DNA of 7,450 nucleotides, from the NCBI GenBank assembly GCA_016219075.1, contig JACRCJ010000240.1, positions 1 to 7,450 of the forward strand, given 5' to 3'. Positions within the stretch are counted from its first letter, which is position 1. The number at the start of each line of letters is the position of its first letter. A program made the translations under genes and the position numbers. Under the pieces are notes generated by a model. It worked only from the letters and a program-made list of their open reading frames with translations, searched no databases and was not told the origin of the DNA. Origin of the DNA: Deltaproteobacteria bacterium. GTDB lineage: Bacteria; Desulfobacterota; GWC2-55-46. This document shows, piece by piece, positions 1 to 7,450 of the stretch.

Positions 1-2
1 GC

Positions 3-91
3 TCCCGTTGCGCTCTTCCGATGCAACGGGAAGCGGGGAGGGTGAAAACATTTTTTCACCCCCACCCTTCCCTCCCCCATCGAGGGGGAGG
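3..91. repeat. Three consecutive palindromes downstream of secA
   Basis: This non-coding stretch holds three perfect inverted repeats with short spacers. The first pairs TCCCGTTGC (3-11) with GCAACGGGA (23-31) around an 11-base loop. The second pairs GGGTGAAAA (40-48) with TTTTCACCC (53-61) around CATT. The third pairs CCTCCCCC (71-78) with GGGGGAGG (84-91) around ATCGA. The C-rich stretch at 57-78 leading into the third palindrome resembles, from memory, a widespread kind of bacterial intergenic palindromic repeat; that resemblance is not verified. None is followed by a strong T-run on the minus strand, so they look more like REP-type elements than simple terminators. No gene is visible here. 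The next gene beyond the left edge is unknown. Confidence 0.6.
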
Positions 92-105
92 ATTTTACAA
101 GGAAA

Positions 106-153
106 CCCTGTAGCAAGCTACAGGGAATTTTGTGATTAAAACAGGCGTTTTAA
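106..153 (-). terminator. Two hairpins just after the secA stop, possible terminator
   Basis: Reading the secA transcript, the first hairpin begins three bases after the TGA: arms 153-147 and 142-136 (TTAAAAC/GTTTTAA, loop GCCT), a seven-pair AT-rich stem. The second, at 125-106, is a perfect dyad CCCTGTAGC/GCTACAGGG with GCTTGC at its centre, followed on the minus strand by TTTCCTTG, only a weak U-tract. Together they could end or stabilise the secA message. The second also resembles the GCTTGC-centred palindromes in the secA leader, so it may instead be a mobile palindromic repeat that serves as a 3' end. The structure is certain; the terminator role is inferred. Confidence 0.45.
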
Positions 154-156
154 GTT

Positions 157-2907
<2,751 letters not shown>

Positions 2908-2960
2908 GTCTCTCCGTTATACCTTCATATTTTTACCGCCGGACGCGGCCGTTTATTTTT

Positions 2961-3003
2961 AATCCCCTGTCGGGGTTTAATTCCCCGCGGCTTGCCGCGT
3001 AGG
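2961..3003. repeat. Two small palindromes in the secA leader
   Basis: The first is CCCC (2964-2967)/GGGG (2972-2975), extended after one mismatch by AA/TT, loop TGTC. The second has a perfect stem CGCGG (2986-2990)/CCGCG (2995-2999) around CTTG, with a possible outer CC/GG pairing (2983-2984 with 3002-3003), so it reads as a degenerate longer palindrome. The second shares the GCTTGC core with the elements at 106-125 and 3030-3049. Both would lie in the secA 5' untranslated region. Confidence 0.5.
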
Positions 3004-3029
3004 CTGACTAACGATATTTCCTTCGAATA

Positions 3030-3049
3030 CCCCGCTGCTTGCGGCGGGG
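3030..3049. repeat. GCTTGC-centred GC-rich palindrome in the secA leader
   Basis: Arms CCCCGCTG (3030-3037) and CGGCGGGG (3042-3049) enclose CTTG. Seven pairs are Watson-Crick and one (3036/3043) is a T.G wobble, which becomes an A.C mismatch on the minus strand. Size, loop and flanking GAATA suggest a REP-like intergenic repeat. It lies about 120 bases upstream of the secA start and would be transcribed in its leader. Confidence 0.55.
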
Positions 3050-3064
3050 CGGTTTATTGTTCTG

Positions 3065-3127
3065 AAAACCAGGGGTTTTAAGCCCAGCGAGTGTTCATTC
3101 CAAAAAAACTGATAATCAAACAATCAG
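3065..3127 (-). promoter_or_regulatory. Two hairpins at the 5' end of the secA leader
   Basis: On the minus strand, directly after the predicted transcription start, CTGAT (3127-3123) and ATCAG (3113-3109) can form a five-pair stem followed by seven Ts (3108-3102), the outline of a weak intrinsic terminator. Next comes a six-codon ORF (3098-3078, Met-Asn-Thr-Arg-Trp-Ala-stop), then a hairpin AAAACC (3070-3065)/GGTTTT (3079-3074) with a three-base loop. The arrangement could be an attenuator, but the first stem is short and AT-rich. Dyads and T-run are directly visible; any regulatory role is inference. Confidence 0.3.
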
Positions 3128-3136
3128 CTTAACATA

Positions 3137-3165
3137 ATTATACAAACTTTTCCATAGCGGATAAA
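3137..3165 (-). promoter_or_regulatory. Candidate sigma-70 promoter for secA
   Basis: A perfect -10 hexamer TATAAT (3142-3137) sits in the most AT-rich part of the gap. Seventeen bases upstream is TTTATC (3165-3160), matching TTGACA at three of six positions. Transcription would start near 3130, giving a secA leader of roughly 220 bases. It lies beyond the M23 terminator, consistent with secA being its own transcription unit. Confidence 0.6.
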
Positions 3166-3230
3166 CCTTTTTTTTCCCGTCCGGCAATGGCGCGAAAAGC
3201 GCGCAAGTGGGGCGCGGGAAAGAGGCCCGC

Positions 3231-3271
3231 AAAACGGAAAAGCCCCGCGGGGTTTCTCCGGCAGGGCTTTT
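3231..3271 (-). terminator. Rho-independent terminator of the M23 peptidase gene
   Basis: Outer arms AAAAGCCC and GGGCTTTT (3271-3264 and 3245-3238 on the minus strand) pair perfectly, and an inner stem can form between 3260-3256 and 3252-3248. On the minus strand the hairpin ends in TTTT followed by CCGTTTT. It starts 38 bases after the M23 stop codon. The symmetry would allow function in both directions. Further along, weaker dyads occur at 3230-3214 (GCGGG/CCCGC) and 3202-3190 (GCGC/GCGC), which may be part of the same 3' region. Confidence 0.7.
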
Positions 3272-3309
3272 CTTGACGGTCTGTACGGGCCTTTCCGGCT
3301 CGTACCGGA

Positions 3310-4227
3310 TCAGTTAAGTATGTACTTGGCTGGGTTTACGGTTACTCCGTTAAGGGATACCGAGTAGTGGAGGTGCGGTCCCGTCGAGCGGCCGGTATTG
3401 CCGATAGTGCCGATCTCCATGCCTCTTTTTATCTTCTGCCCGGCCCTGACCTTTATCTCGGAGAGATGCCCGTAAGTGGTCTTTATCCCGTAGCCGTGCG
3501 ATATGGCGGCCATCTTCCCAAGGCCCGTGTCCGCGCCCGTTTGCACGACGATGCCGTCGGCCGGAGCGATGACCGGAGTGCCTACGCGATTGGCTATGTC
3601 AAGCCCGCTGTGCATCTGAGGAAAACCAGTAAACGGGGAGATCCTCTCGCCGAAGGCAGATGTCACCCATCCGCGCGCGGGCCATATCGAAGGCGTTGCG
3701 GCAAGGAAGCTGGACTTCTTCATGAGATATTCCTGAAGCTCGGTGAAGCTGTTCTCCTGGGACCTGGCCATCTCTTCGAGCTGAACGATCTCGTCGCGCA
3801 TCTTTTTTACAAGCTCGTCCTTTTTGGCGCCTGGGGTGCTGAAGTAGTTCTCCTCGGCCGAGGAGTCTCCGCCCATGCCCATGAGCCGGTCCTGGCCTCC
3901 GGCGTTCCTGGGCTCCGAGATGTTGGCTATGATGCGTATCTTCCTGTCGAATATATTGAGCTTGGCGATCTGCGACTCGAGGTCCTTTATCTTGCCGGAG
4001 AAGGTCTGCAGTTCTATCCTCTGAGCGGTGTTCTCTTTCTTGAGGGTCGAGAGAGAAAAATAATTTGTCTTGAGCCTGGCGTAGTCAAAGACGACGAACG
4101 AAAAGACTAAAAAGAGAAAAACGCTCGCGGCACCAAAGGCCTTCAGGAGCCTGAACGGTACCTTGAGCTGTCTTGACCTGGAAGCGTCGTTCGTAAGAAC
4201 GAAAAGAGTCAAAAATCGCTTATCCAA
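3310..4227 (-). CDS. Membrane-anchored M23-family peptidoglycan endopeptidase
   Basis: This 305-residue protein is a predicted zinc metallopeptidase that cuts peptidoglycan cross-links in the periplasm, or a degenerate regulator of such enzymes. A short basic N-terminus precedes one membrane segment (about 30-48). A coiled-coil region follows (about 52-95 and 135-170), split by a Gly/Ser/Asn-rich stretch, then the M23 (LytM) domain (about 190-305). The catalytic set looks intact: zinc ligands His206 and Asp210 (HSGLD) and His287, with His254 (YGHL) and His285 of HLH. It should therefore be active, unlike EnvC/NlpD-type activators. The start is TTG with AAAGGGG about ten bases upstream; an in-frame TAA lies seven codons before it and the next ATG is past the membrane segment. 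It seems to be a single-gene unit with its own terminator, ahead of secA. The MepM-like role is inferred from domain layout. Confidence 0.92.
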   Translation of the reverse strand: MDKRFLTLFVLTNDASRSRQLKVPFRLLKAFGAASVFLFLVFSFVVFDYARLKTNYFSLSTLKKENTAQRIELQTFSGKIKDLESQIAKLNIFDRKIRIIANISEPRNAGGQDRLMGMGGDSSAEENYFSTPGAKKDELVKKMRDEIVQLEEMARSQENSFTELQEYLMKKSSFLAATPSIWPARGWVTSAFGERISPFTGFPQMHSGLDIANRVGTPVIAPADGIVVQTGADTGLGKMAAISHGYGIKTTYGHLSEIKVRAGQKIKRGMEIGTIGNTGRSTGPHLHYSVSLNGVTVNPAKYILN

Positions 4228-4608
4228 CTTGCGGCCCCCCTTTCTTTAGAGATTATTTTTTAAAAGCGAAAAACATGATGTCGGCAGAGAATTTTTAAGA
4301 TCTCTTAAGTGCCCGGGAAAAACGCGGTGACTGACCCTGATGAAAGTCTGCTTGACTGAAGGACTCTTCCGTTACGCCTGTAAAACCCGCCGGCAGGATT
4401 AGCAGGGACCGGGCCGTTTCAGGACCCGGTAAACCGGCACGGAGGATAAAATCGTTAGAATTGGTTAGCATACCGTCAGAGTGTTGTCAAGCTTTTTAAA
4501 TTCCATCCCCTGCCGCTTTTCCGCCCCCGTCCGTAAGCGCTTCCAGGACCCGTTATGCGCTATTGACCGCAGTCTATAACAGATGCGCCGGTAAAACCGT
4601 GACCCCGG
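4228..4608. other. Non-coding gap between the Crp-like gene and the M23 gene
   Basis: No gene is supported in these 381 bases. They contain a dyad GTGACC/GGTCAC (4599-4612) overlapping the regulator's stop codon and followed on the minus strand by GGTTTTACC, a weak end-of-transcript signal. There is also a hairpin ACCGGG/CCCGGT (4408-4413 with 4425-4430), a nested dyad AGTC/GACT (4345-4348 with 4362-4365), and a palindrome TTAAGA/TCTTAA (4295-4300 with 4303-4308). The last 70 bases before the M23 gene are AT-rich and include AATAAT (4257-4252), a possible second -10 with no good -35. A 58-codon minus-strand ORF (4471-4295) has no clear ribosome binding site and codon use unlike the neighbours. 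Confidence 0.5.
4462..4490 (-). promoter_or_regulatory. Possible promoter for the M23 gene
   Basis: A perfect -35 hexamer TTGACA (4490-4485) is followed after 17 bases by TAACCA (4467-4462), a poor -10 matching only the first two positions. Two copies of CTAAC (4468-4464 and 4458-4454), exactly ten bases apart, overlap the -10 region. A weak -10 with helically phased repeats would fit an activator- or repressor-controlled promoter, but this is inference. Use of it would give a leader of about 225 bases. Confidence 0.3.
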
Positions 4609-5295
4609 TCACTCCATGTACAGAAGTATCCTGCCTTTTTCTATTTTAATATAGCCGTCTTGCGTCATCTTCTTAAGGGCCCTGCTTACGACCTCCCTCG
4701 AAGAGCCTATCATGGCCGCCAACTCCTCGTGCGTGGGCCTTTCTATCGCCACGACCTTTTCTTTCGCCGCCGCCCCTTCCTTGGCCATCCCTATGAGGGT
4801 GTGCGCTATGCGGCCGCAGACGTCCAGGAGCGCCAATCCCCCTATCTGGCGCGTGGCCTCGCGGAGCCTGCCCGTGAGGTAGGCGAAAAACCTCATGTAG
4901 ACCTTGTGGTGCGTGGAGAGGTACTCTATGAAAGCGGACTTGCTTATGACAAGGCACTCAAGGTCCTTTACCGCCTCCACATTGGCCGATCTCGGCTTGT
5001 CGTCTATGATCGACATCTCTCCGAACATATCTCCCTCGTTGAGTATCGAGAGTACTATCTCCCTGCCTTCCTCTCCGTAGAGCGTGACCTTGACCCTTCC
5101 CGAGATGATGAAGTATACCGCGTCCCCGCTCTCGCCTTCGATTATCACCTGCGAGCCCGACGGCCATGACCTGACCTCGCCCCTGGTGATCATGCCGGTT
5201 ATGTAGAAGGGCTCAAGCCCCTTGAAAAGCGGGTTACGCGCCAGGACCTCCTCGGTCCTTACCTCTTTATTATTCTCCTGGTTCTTTGTCGTCAT
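4609..5295 (-). CDS. Crp/Fnr-family transcription regulator
   Basis: This 228-residue protein is a predicted dimeric DNA-binding regulator with an N-terminal cyclic-nucleotide-binding fold (about 22-125), dimer helix (about 127-158) and C-terminal winged helix (about 185-226). The phosphate-binding cassette FGEMSIIDDKPRSANV (91-106) keeps Glu93, Arg102 and Ser103, equivalent to E. coli CRP Glu72, Arg82 and Ser83. The hinge LDVCGRIAHTL is very CRP-like. The CRP adenine contact Thr127 is replaced by Ala147, with Thr148 next to it in place of Ser128, so the ligand may not be cAMP. Only two cysteines are present, ruling out an Fnr iron-sulphur cluster. The recognition helix SREVVSRALKKM carries Arg200, Glu201 and Arg205, matching CRP base contacts. 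Its ATG overlaps the pmbA stop in ATGA, implying translational coupling. Family membership is firm; ligand and targets are unknown. Confidence 0.93.
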   Translation of the reverse strand: MTTKNQENNKEVRTEEVLARNPLFKGLEPFYITGMITRGEVRSWPSGSQVIIEGESGDAVYFIISGRVKVTLYGEEGREIVLSILNEGDMFGEMSIIDDKPRSANVEAVKDLECLVISKSAFIEYLSTHHKVYMRFFAYLTGRLREATRQIGGLALLDVCGRIAHTLIGMAKEGAAAKEKVVAIERPTHEELAAMIGSSREVVSRALKKMTQDGYIKIEKGRILLYME

Positions 5296-6665
5296 GTTCC
5301 GCTCGCCTCTAATTCGGTTATGAGGAGGCTCGGAGCGCCTATGGACCCTATGAACCTGATATCGGCTCCAAGGCCCCCGACCTTTAGAAAAAGTTCGAGA
5401 AGGTTGCCCGATACGGCCATGCCCCTTACCGGATAGGCCGCCTTCCCTCCCTCGACCATGAACCCCGCGGCGCCTAAAGAAAAATCCCCGTTCACGGTGT
5501 TTATCGTGTGAACGCCCAGGAGTTCCGTGATGAAAAGCCCGCTATCGATCTCCCGGAGGAGCCCTTCAAGGGGCTTCTCCCCCTTCTCTATGTAAAGGTT
5601 GGATATCCCTATCCCGGGAAGCCCCTTGAAGTTGGACCTCGACGCGTTCCCGGTAGACCTCCCGCCGGCTCTTTTCCCCCAGTAGGTGTCGTACAGATAC
5701 CCGGTAAGCACCCCCCTGTCAAGAAGCGGGGTCTTCTCCCTCGGCGCCCCTTCTCCGTCAAAAGACGATGTCGCCCAGCCGCCGGCCATCACCCCGTCGT
5801 CCCAGATATTCAGGAGGCTGGAGGCTACGTCTTTTCCGGCCTTTCCGATGAGCATGGACTTGCCTTTCTGCACATTGTCGCCCAGAAACGACCCGGCGAG
5901 CGCCTCGAGGAGTTCGCACGCTACCGTGTTCTCTATGACGGCAGGGCACCTGACGGTCTTGATGCTACGCGCCCCAAGGCTCCTGCAGGCGTTTTTTCCG
6001 GCCCTGCGGCCTATCTCCTCAGGGTCTATGGAGGCCCTGTCGTGGCCCATGCCTATCTCCCAGCCCATCTGCGACTCCCCGTTCTCCTCGGCCACGGCCG
6101 TGACGGAAGCCGAGTAGAAGGTCGCCCTGTGCGTGATGTCCACGCCGTTGGAGTTGACTATGCGCGAGGTATGCAGGGTCTCCGAGTAGGACGCCTTCCT
6201 GACCCTCTTGACCCTCGCGTCAAAACCCATGGCGCTCTTTTCTATCATGAGGGCCGTCTTTATCTTCTCCTCCTCGGCGACCTCTTTGAAAGAGCCGTCG
6301 AAGATGCCGAGCCCTTCTTCGCCCGGCGCCAGCGCGCTCTCCGGCGGGAATACGAGGTACTCATCCGGGCTCGCCTCAAGGCTCCCGGAAAGAGCGCTCC
6401 CGACGAGCCCTTCCAGCGCCTCTCCGGTAAGGACGCTTGAGAAACCGAACCCGAGCTTTTTATTCGAGATGGTACGGAGGCCCACGCCGGTGTTCGAGCG
6501 GACCTTGAGGGAATCGATCTCGGCGCCCTTGGCCTCGACGCCGAACCCCTCCTCGTGCGAAAAAAATATCTCGAAGGAATCGGCCTTGCCCTTAAGAAGC
6601 CTTCTGAGCGTATCAACGGCCGGGCCTGAGGCCGCGGCGCCCGGGTCTTTAACGGTTGGCTTCAC
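5292..6665 (-). CDS. pmbA: TldE/PmbA-family protein (metalloprotease partner subunit)
   Basis: TldD and TldE (PmbA) form a cytosolic heterodimeric protease that trims unfolded or ribosomally made peptides, such as microcin B17 and the CcdA antitoxin in E. coli. This 457-residue protein is of the TldE type: it lacks the TldD zinc motif HExxxH, and the equivalent region (about 244-260) reads ENTVACELLEALAGSF. The C-terminal family region is well preserved, including DGEGAPREKTPLLDRGVLTG (303-322), YDTYWGKRAGG, ELLGVHTINTVNGDFSLGAAG (381-401) and YPVRGMAVSGNL (411-422). By family rule it is non-catalytic and needs TldD, which is not in this window. The start is GTG with GGGGGG four bases upstream and an in-frame TAG nine codons before. 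A better-looking ATG (6706) lies out of frame upstream. It is coupled to the regulator downstream by a four-base overlap. Confidence 0.93.
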   Translation of the reverse strand: MKPTVKDPGAAASGPAVDTLRRLLKGKADSFEIFFSHEEGFGVEAKGAEIDSLKVRSNTGVGLRTISNKKLGFGFSSVLTGEALEGLVGSALSGSLEASPDEYLVFPPESALAPGEEGLGIFDGSFKEVAEEEKIKTALMIEKSAMGFDARVKRVRKASYSETLHTSRIVNSNGVDITHRATFYSASVTAVAEENGESQMGWEIGMGHDRASIDPEEIGRRAGKNACRSLGARSIKTVRCPAVIENTVACELLEALAGSFLGDNVQKGKSMLIGKAGKDVASSLLNIWDDGVMAGGWATSSFDGEGAPREKTPLLDRGVLTGYLYDTYWGKRAGGRSTGNASRSNFKGLPGIGISNLYIEKGEKPLEGLLREIDSGLFITELLGVHTINTVNGDFSLGAAGFMVEGGKAAYPVRGMAVSGNLLELFLKVGGLGADIRFIGSIGAPSLLITELEASGT

Positions 6666-6706
6666 AGGACCCCCCGGCGGTACGGCGCTCTAAAAAAACC
6701 CTTCAT
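6662..6706 (-). CDS. 14-codon ORF bridging argA and pmbA, or misplaced pmbA start
   Basis: An ATG at 6706-6704 overlaps the argA-type stop codon (ATGA) and has GGAG (6715-6712) at the ideal five-base spacing, a better start signal than that of pmbA. It opens an ORF encoding MKGFFRAPYRRGVL whose TGA overlaps the pmbA GTG (GTGA). Both ends are thus four-base overlaps. The ORF contains seven Ts (6698-6692) and six Gs (6675-6670 on the minus strand). One extra G would fuse the ATG to the pmbA frame. It may be a coupling mini-cistron, the true pmbA N-terminus hidden by a one-base error, or chance. I do not recognise the peptide. Confidence 0.3.
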   Translation of the reverse strand: MKGFFRAPYRRGVL

Positions 6707-7155
6707 TTTATCTCCGTTATCACGGCGTTCTCGTCGCAGTTCGGGAACTTTATGCACCTGATGCAGTCGCCCCAGATCTTGTGCGGGAGAACGTCCTTGT
6801 TTATCGGCCTGAACCCGAGCTTCTTGAAGAACTCGGTCCTGTAAGTGAGCGCGAACACTTTTTTAAGTCCGAGCTCAGCGGCCTCTTCAAGACACGCTTC
6901 CACAAGCTCTTTGCCGATCCCCCTTCTCGTGAACTTCTCCCTGACGGCCAAAGACCTTATCTCGCCCATGTCGTCGGAGCAGATCTGCAGGGCGCATATC
7001 CCCACAATCGCCCCCTTGACCTCGTAGACGAAGAACGCCCTTATCCCGTCGAGTATCTCGGAGACCGGGCGGTTGAGCATCACGCCCTTCTTTGAGAACG
7101 CCTCGATGATGGCGTGTATCGCCTCGGCGTCGCCTAATACGGCTTTCCTTACCAA
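6703..7155 (-). CDS. argA: ArgA-type GNAT acetyltransferase (probable N-acetylglutamate synthase)
   Basis: This 150-residue single-domain GNAT protein probably transfers acetyl from acetyl-CoA to glutamate, the first step of arginine synthesis. The acetyl-CoA binding motif is RRGIGKELVEACLEEA (77-92), preceded by the strand GEIRSLAV (64-71) and followed by KKVFALTYRTEFFKKLGF (98-115), a segment typical of the short ArgA/NAGS group rather than generic GNATs. The C-terminal part has a cysteine cluster DCIRCIKFPNCDE (Cys131, 134, 140). There is no amino-acid-kinase domain, so it is the short form, not the classical E. coli ArgA. The start is TTG: GAGG lies four bases upstream, an in-frame TGA occurs eight codons before, and the GNAT fold begins immediately after. 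It lies 48 bases after recN and probably shares its transcript. The fold is certain; the substrate is inferred. Confidence 0.8.
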   Translation of the reverse strand: MVRKAVLGDAEAIHAIIEAFSKKGVMLNRPVSEILDGIRAFFVYEVKGAIVGICALQICSDDMGEIRSLAVREKFTRRGIGKELVEACLEEAAELGLKKVFALTYRTEFFKKLGFRPINKDVLPHKIWGDCIRCIKFPNCDENAVITEIK

Positions 7156-7203
7156 CTGTCCTCTTTCCTTTCGGCTTCAGCAGTCTTAAGCCCGGCGGCA
7201 GGG

Positions 7204-7450
7204 TCATTCGCCGGGGCCGCCCCCGGCCCTGGCCTTCCTGCCCGCTCCCTTCATCTTTTTGGAGGCGAGGCTGCGGGCGGCGCCCACAAGTTCGCTTGCG
7301 TGCTGTCTCGTTATCTCCGTTACCTTCATGCCGCCGAGCATCCGGGATATCTGCTCGAGGCTCTCCGAGTCTCCGAGCGCGCTAACCGATGTCGTCGTCC
7401 TTCCGGAGGCGGTCTTCTTCTCGACCCCGAAGTGCCTGTCGGCGAACGCC
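7204..7450 (-). CDS. recN: RecN, DNA repair ATPase, C-terminal end (partial)
   Basis: Only the last 81 complete codons are in the window; the reading frame enters from the right edge (first full codon 7449-7447) and stops at TGA 7206-7204. RecN is an SMC-like ATPase that helps hold and repair double-strand DNA breaks. The segment begins AFADRHFGVEKKTASGRT, the strand after the Walker B region that is well conserved in RecN, and continues through LEQISRMLGGMKVTEITRQH (31-50), matching the family's C-terminal 'ARMLGG' and 'HA.EL' signatures. A basic, Gly-rich tail closes the protein. The order recN followed by a short ArgA-type gene fits the family assignment. The ATP-binding motifs lie outside the window, so intactness cannot be judged. 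Confidence 0.88.
   Translation of the reverse strand, partial: AFADRHFGVEKKTASGRTTTSVSALGDSESLEQISRMLGGMKVTEITRQHASELVGAARSLASKKMKGAGRKARAGGGPGE

Noticed and set aside
1..153. CRISPR array
   Set aside because: The palindromes differ from one another in sequence and there are no identical repeats with unique spacers.
3105..3130. FNR/CRP-type operator near the secA promoter
   Set aside because: CTGAT and ATCAG are nine bases apart, which does not match the spacing TTGAT-N4-ATCAA or TGTGA-N6-TCACA.
3367..4110. 247-codon plus-strand open frame opposite the M23 gene
   Set aside because: Antisense shadow; the minus-strand frame has the complete M23 catalytic set.
4340..4402. 20-residue plus-strand ORF (MKVCLTEGLF start) in the gap upstream of M23
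   Set aside because: Too short, no good ribosome site, no plus-strand promoter or partner gene; consistent with chance.
4300..4450. Possible riboswitch in the M23 leader
   Set aside because: Several dyads are present, but I could not match the core of a c-di-GMP, cobalamin or TPP riboswitch.
5508..6440. 310-codon plus-strand open frame opposite pmbA
   Set aside because: Antisense shadow of pmbA; the minus-strand protein has clear family motifs while this translation has none.

Overview
The window is a stretch of ordinary chromosome from a diderm (Gram-negative-type) bacterium. All six recognisable genes are on the minus strand. The genes are moderately GC-rich and use ATA for isoleucine and AGG for arginine freely. 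With the order recN, argA-type acetyltransferase, tldE/pmbA, Crp-like regulator, membrane-anchored M23 peptidase, secA, this suggests a Desulfobacterota ('deltaproteobacterial') or Nitrospirota-like genome. That assignment is inference from gene order and codon style; no search was run.

Layout in the direction of transcription (right to left): the window opens inside recN (7450-7204), followed by an ArgA-type GNAT acetyltransferase (7155-6703), tldE/pmbA (6665-5292) and a Crp/Fnr-family regulator (5295-4609). These four are tightly packed and probably co-transcribed. The pmbA stop and the regulator's start share an ATGA. A 14-codon ORF with a good ribosome binding site fills the argA-pmbA gap exactly. 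A 381-base non-coding gap (4608-4228) with a possible promoter then leads to the membrane-anchored M23 peptidase (4227-3310). A hairpin at 3271-3238 looks like its terminator. A good -10 element near 3140 starts an approximately 220-base leader, crowded with hairpins, in front of secA (2907-157). Downstream of secA, 153-3 is a near-continuous run of five different palindromes.

Functionally the genes cover DNA break repair (recN), the first step of arginine synthesis (argA-type), peptide maturation or turnover (tldE/pmbA), cyclic-nucleotide-type transcriptional control, envelope peptidoglycan remodelling (M23) and Sec-dependent export (secA). M23 and secA are both envelope genes but appear to be separate transcription units. 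Three genes start with non-ATG codons (TTG for argA-type and M23, GTG for pmbA), each supported by an upstream in-frame stop.

I found no convincing new multi-gene system. The observations most worth a second look are non-coding: palindromes with a GCTTGC core on both sides of secA, the hairpin-filled secA leader, and the argA/mini-ORF/pmbA junction, where one extra G in a six-G run would join a well-placed ATG to the pmbA frame.
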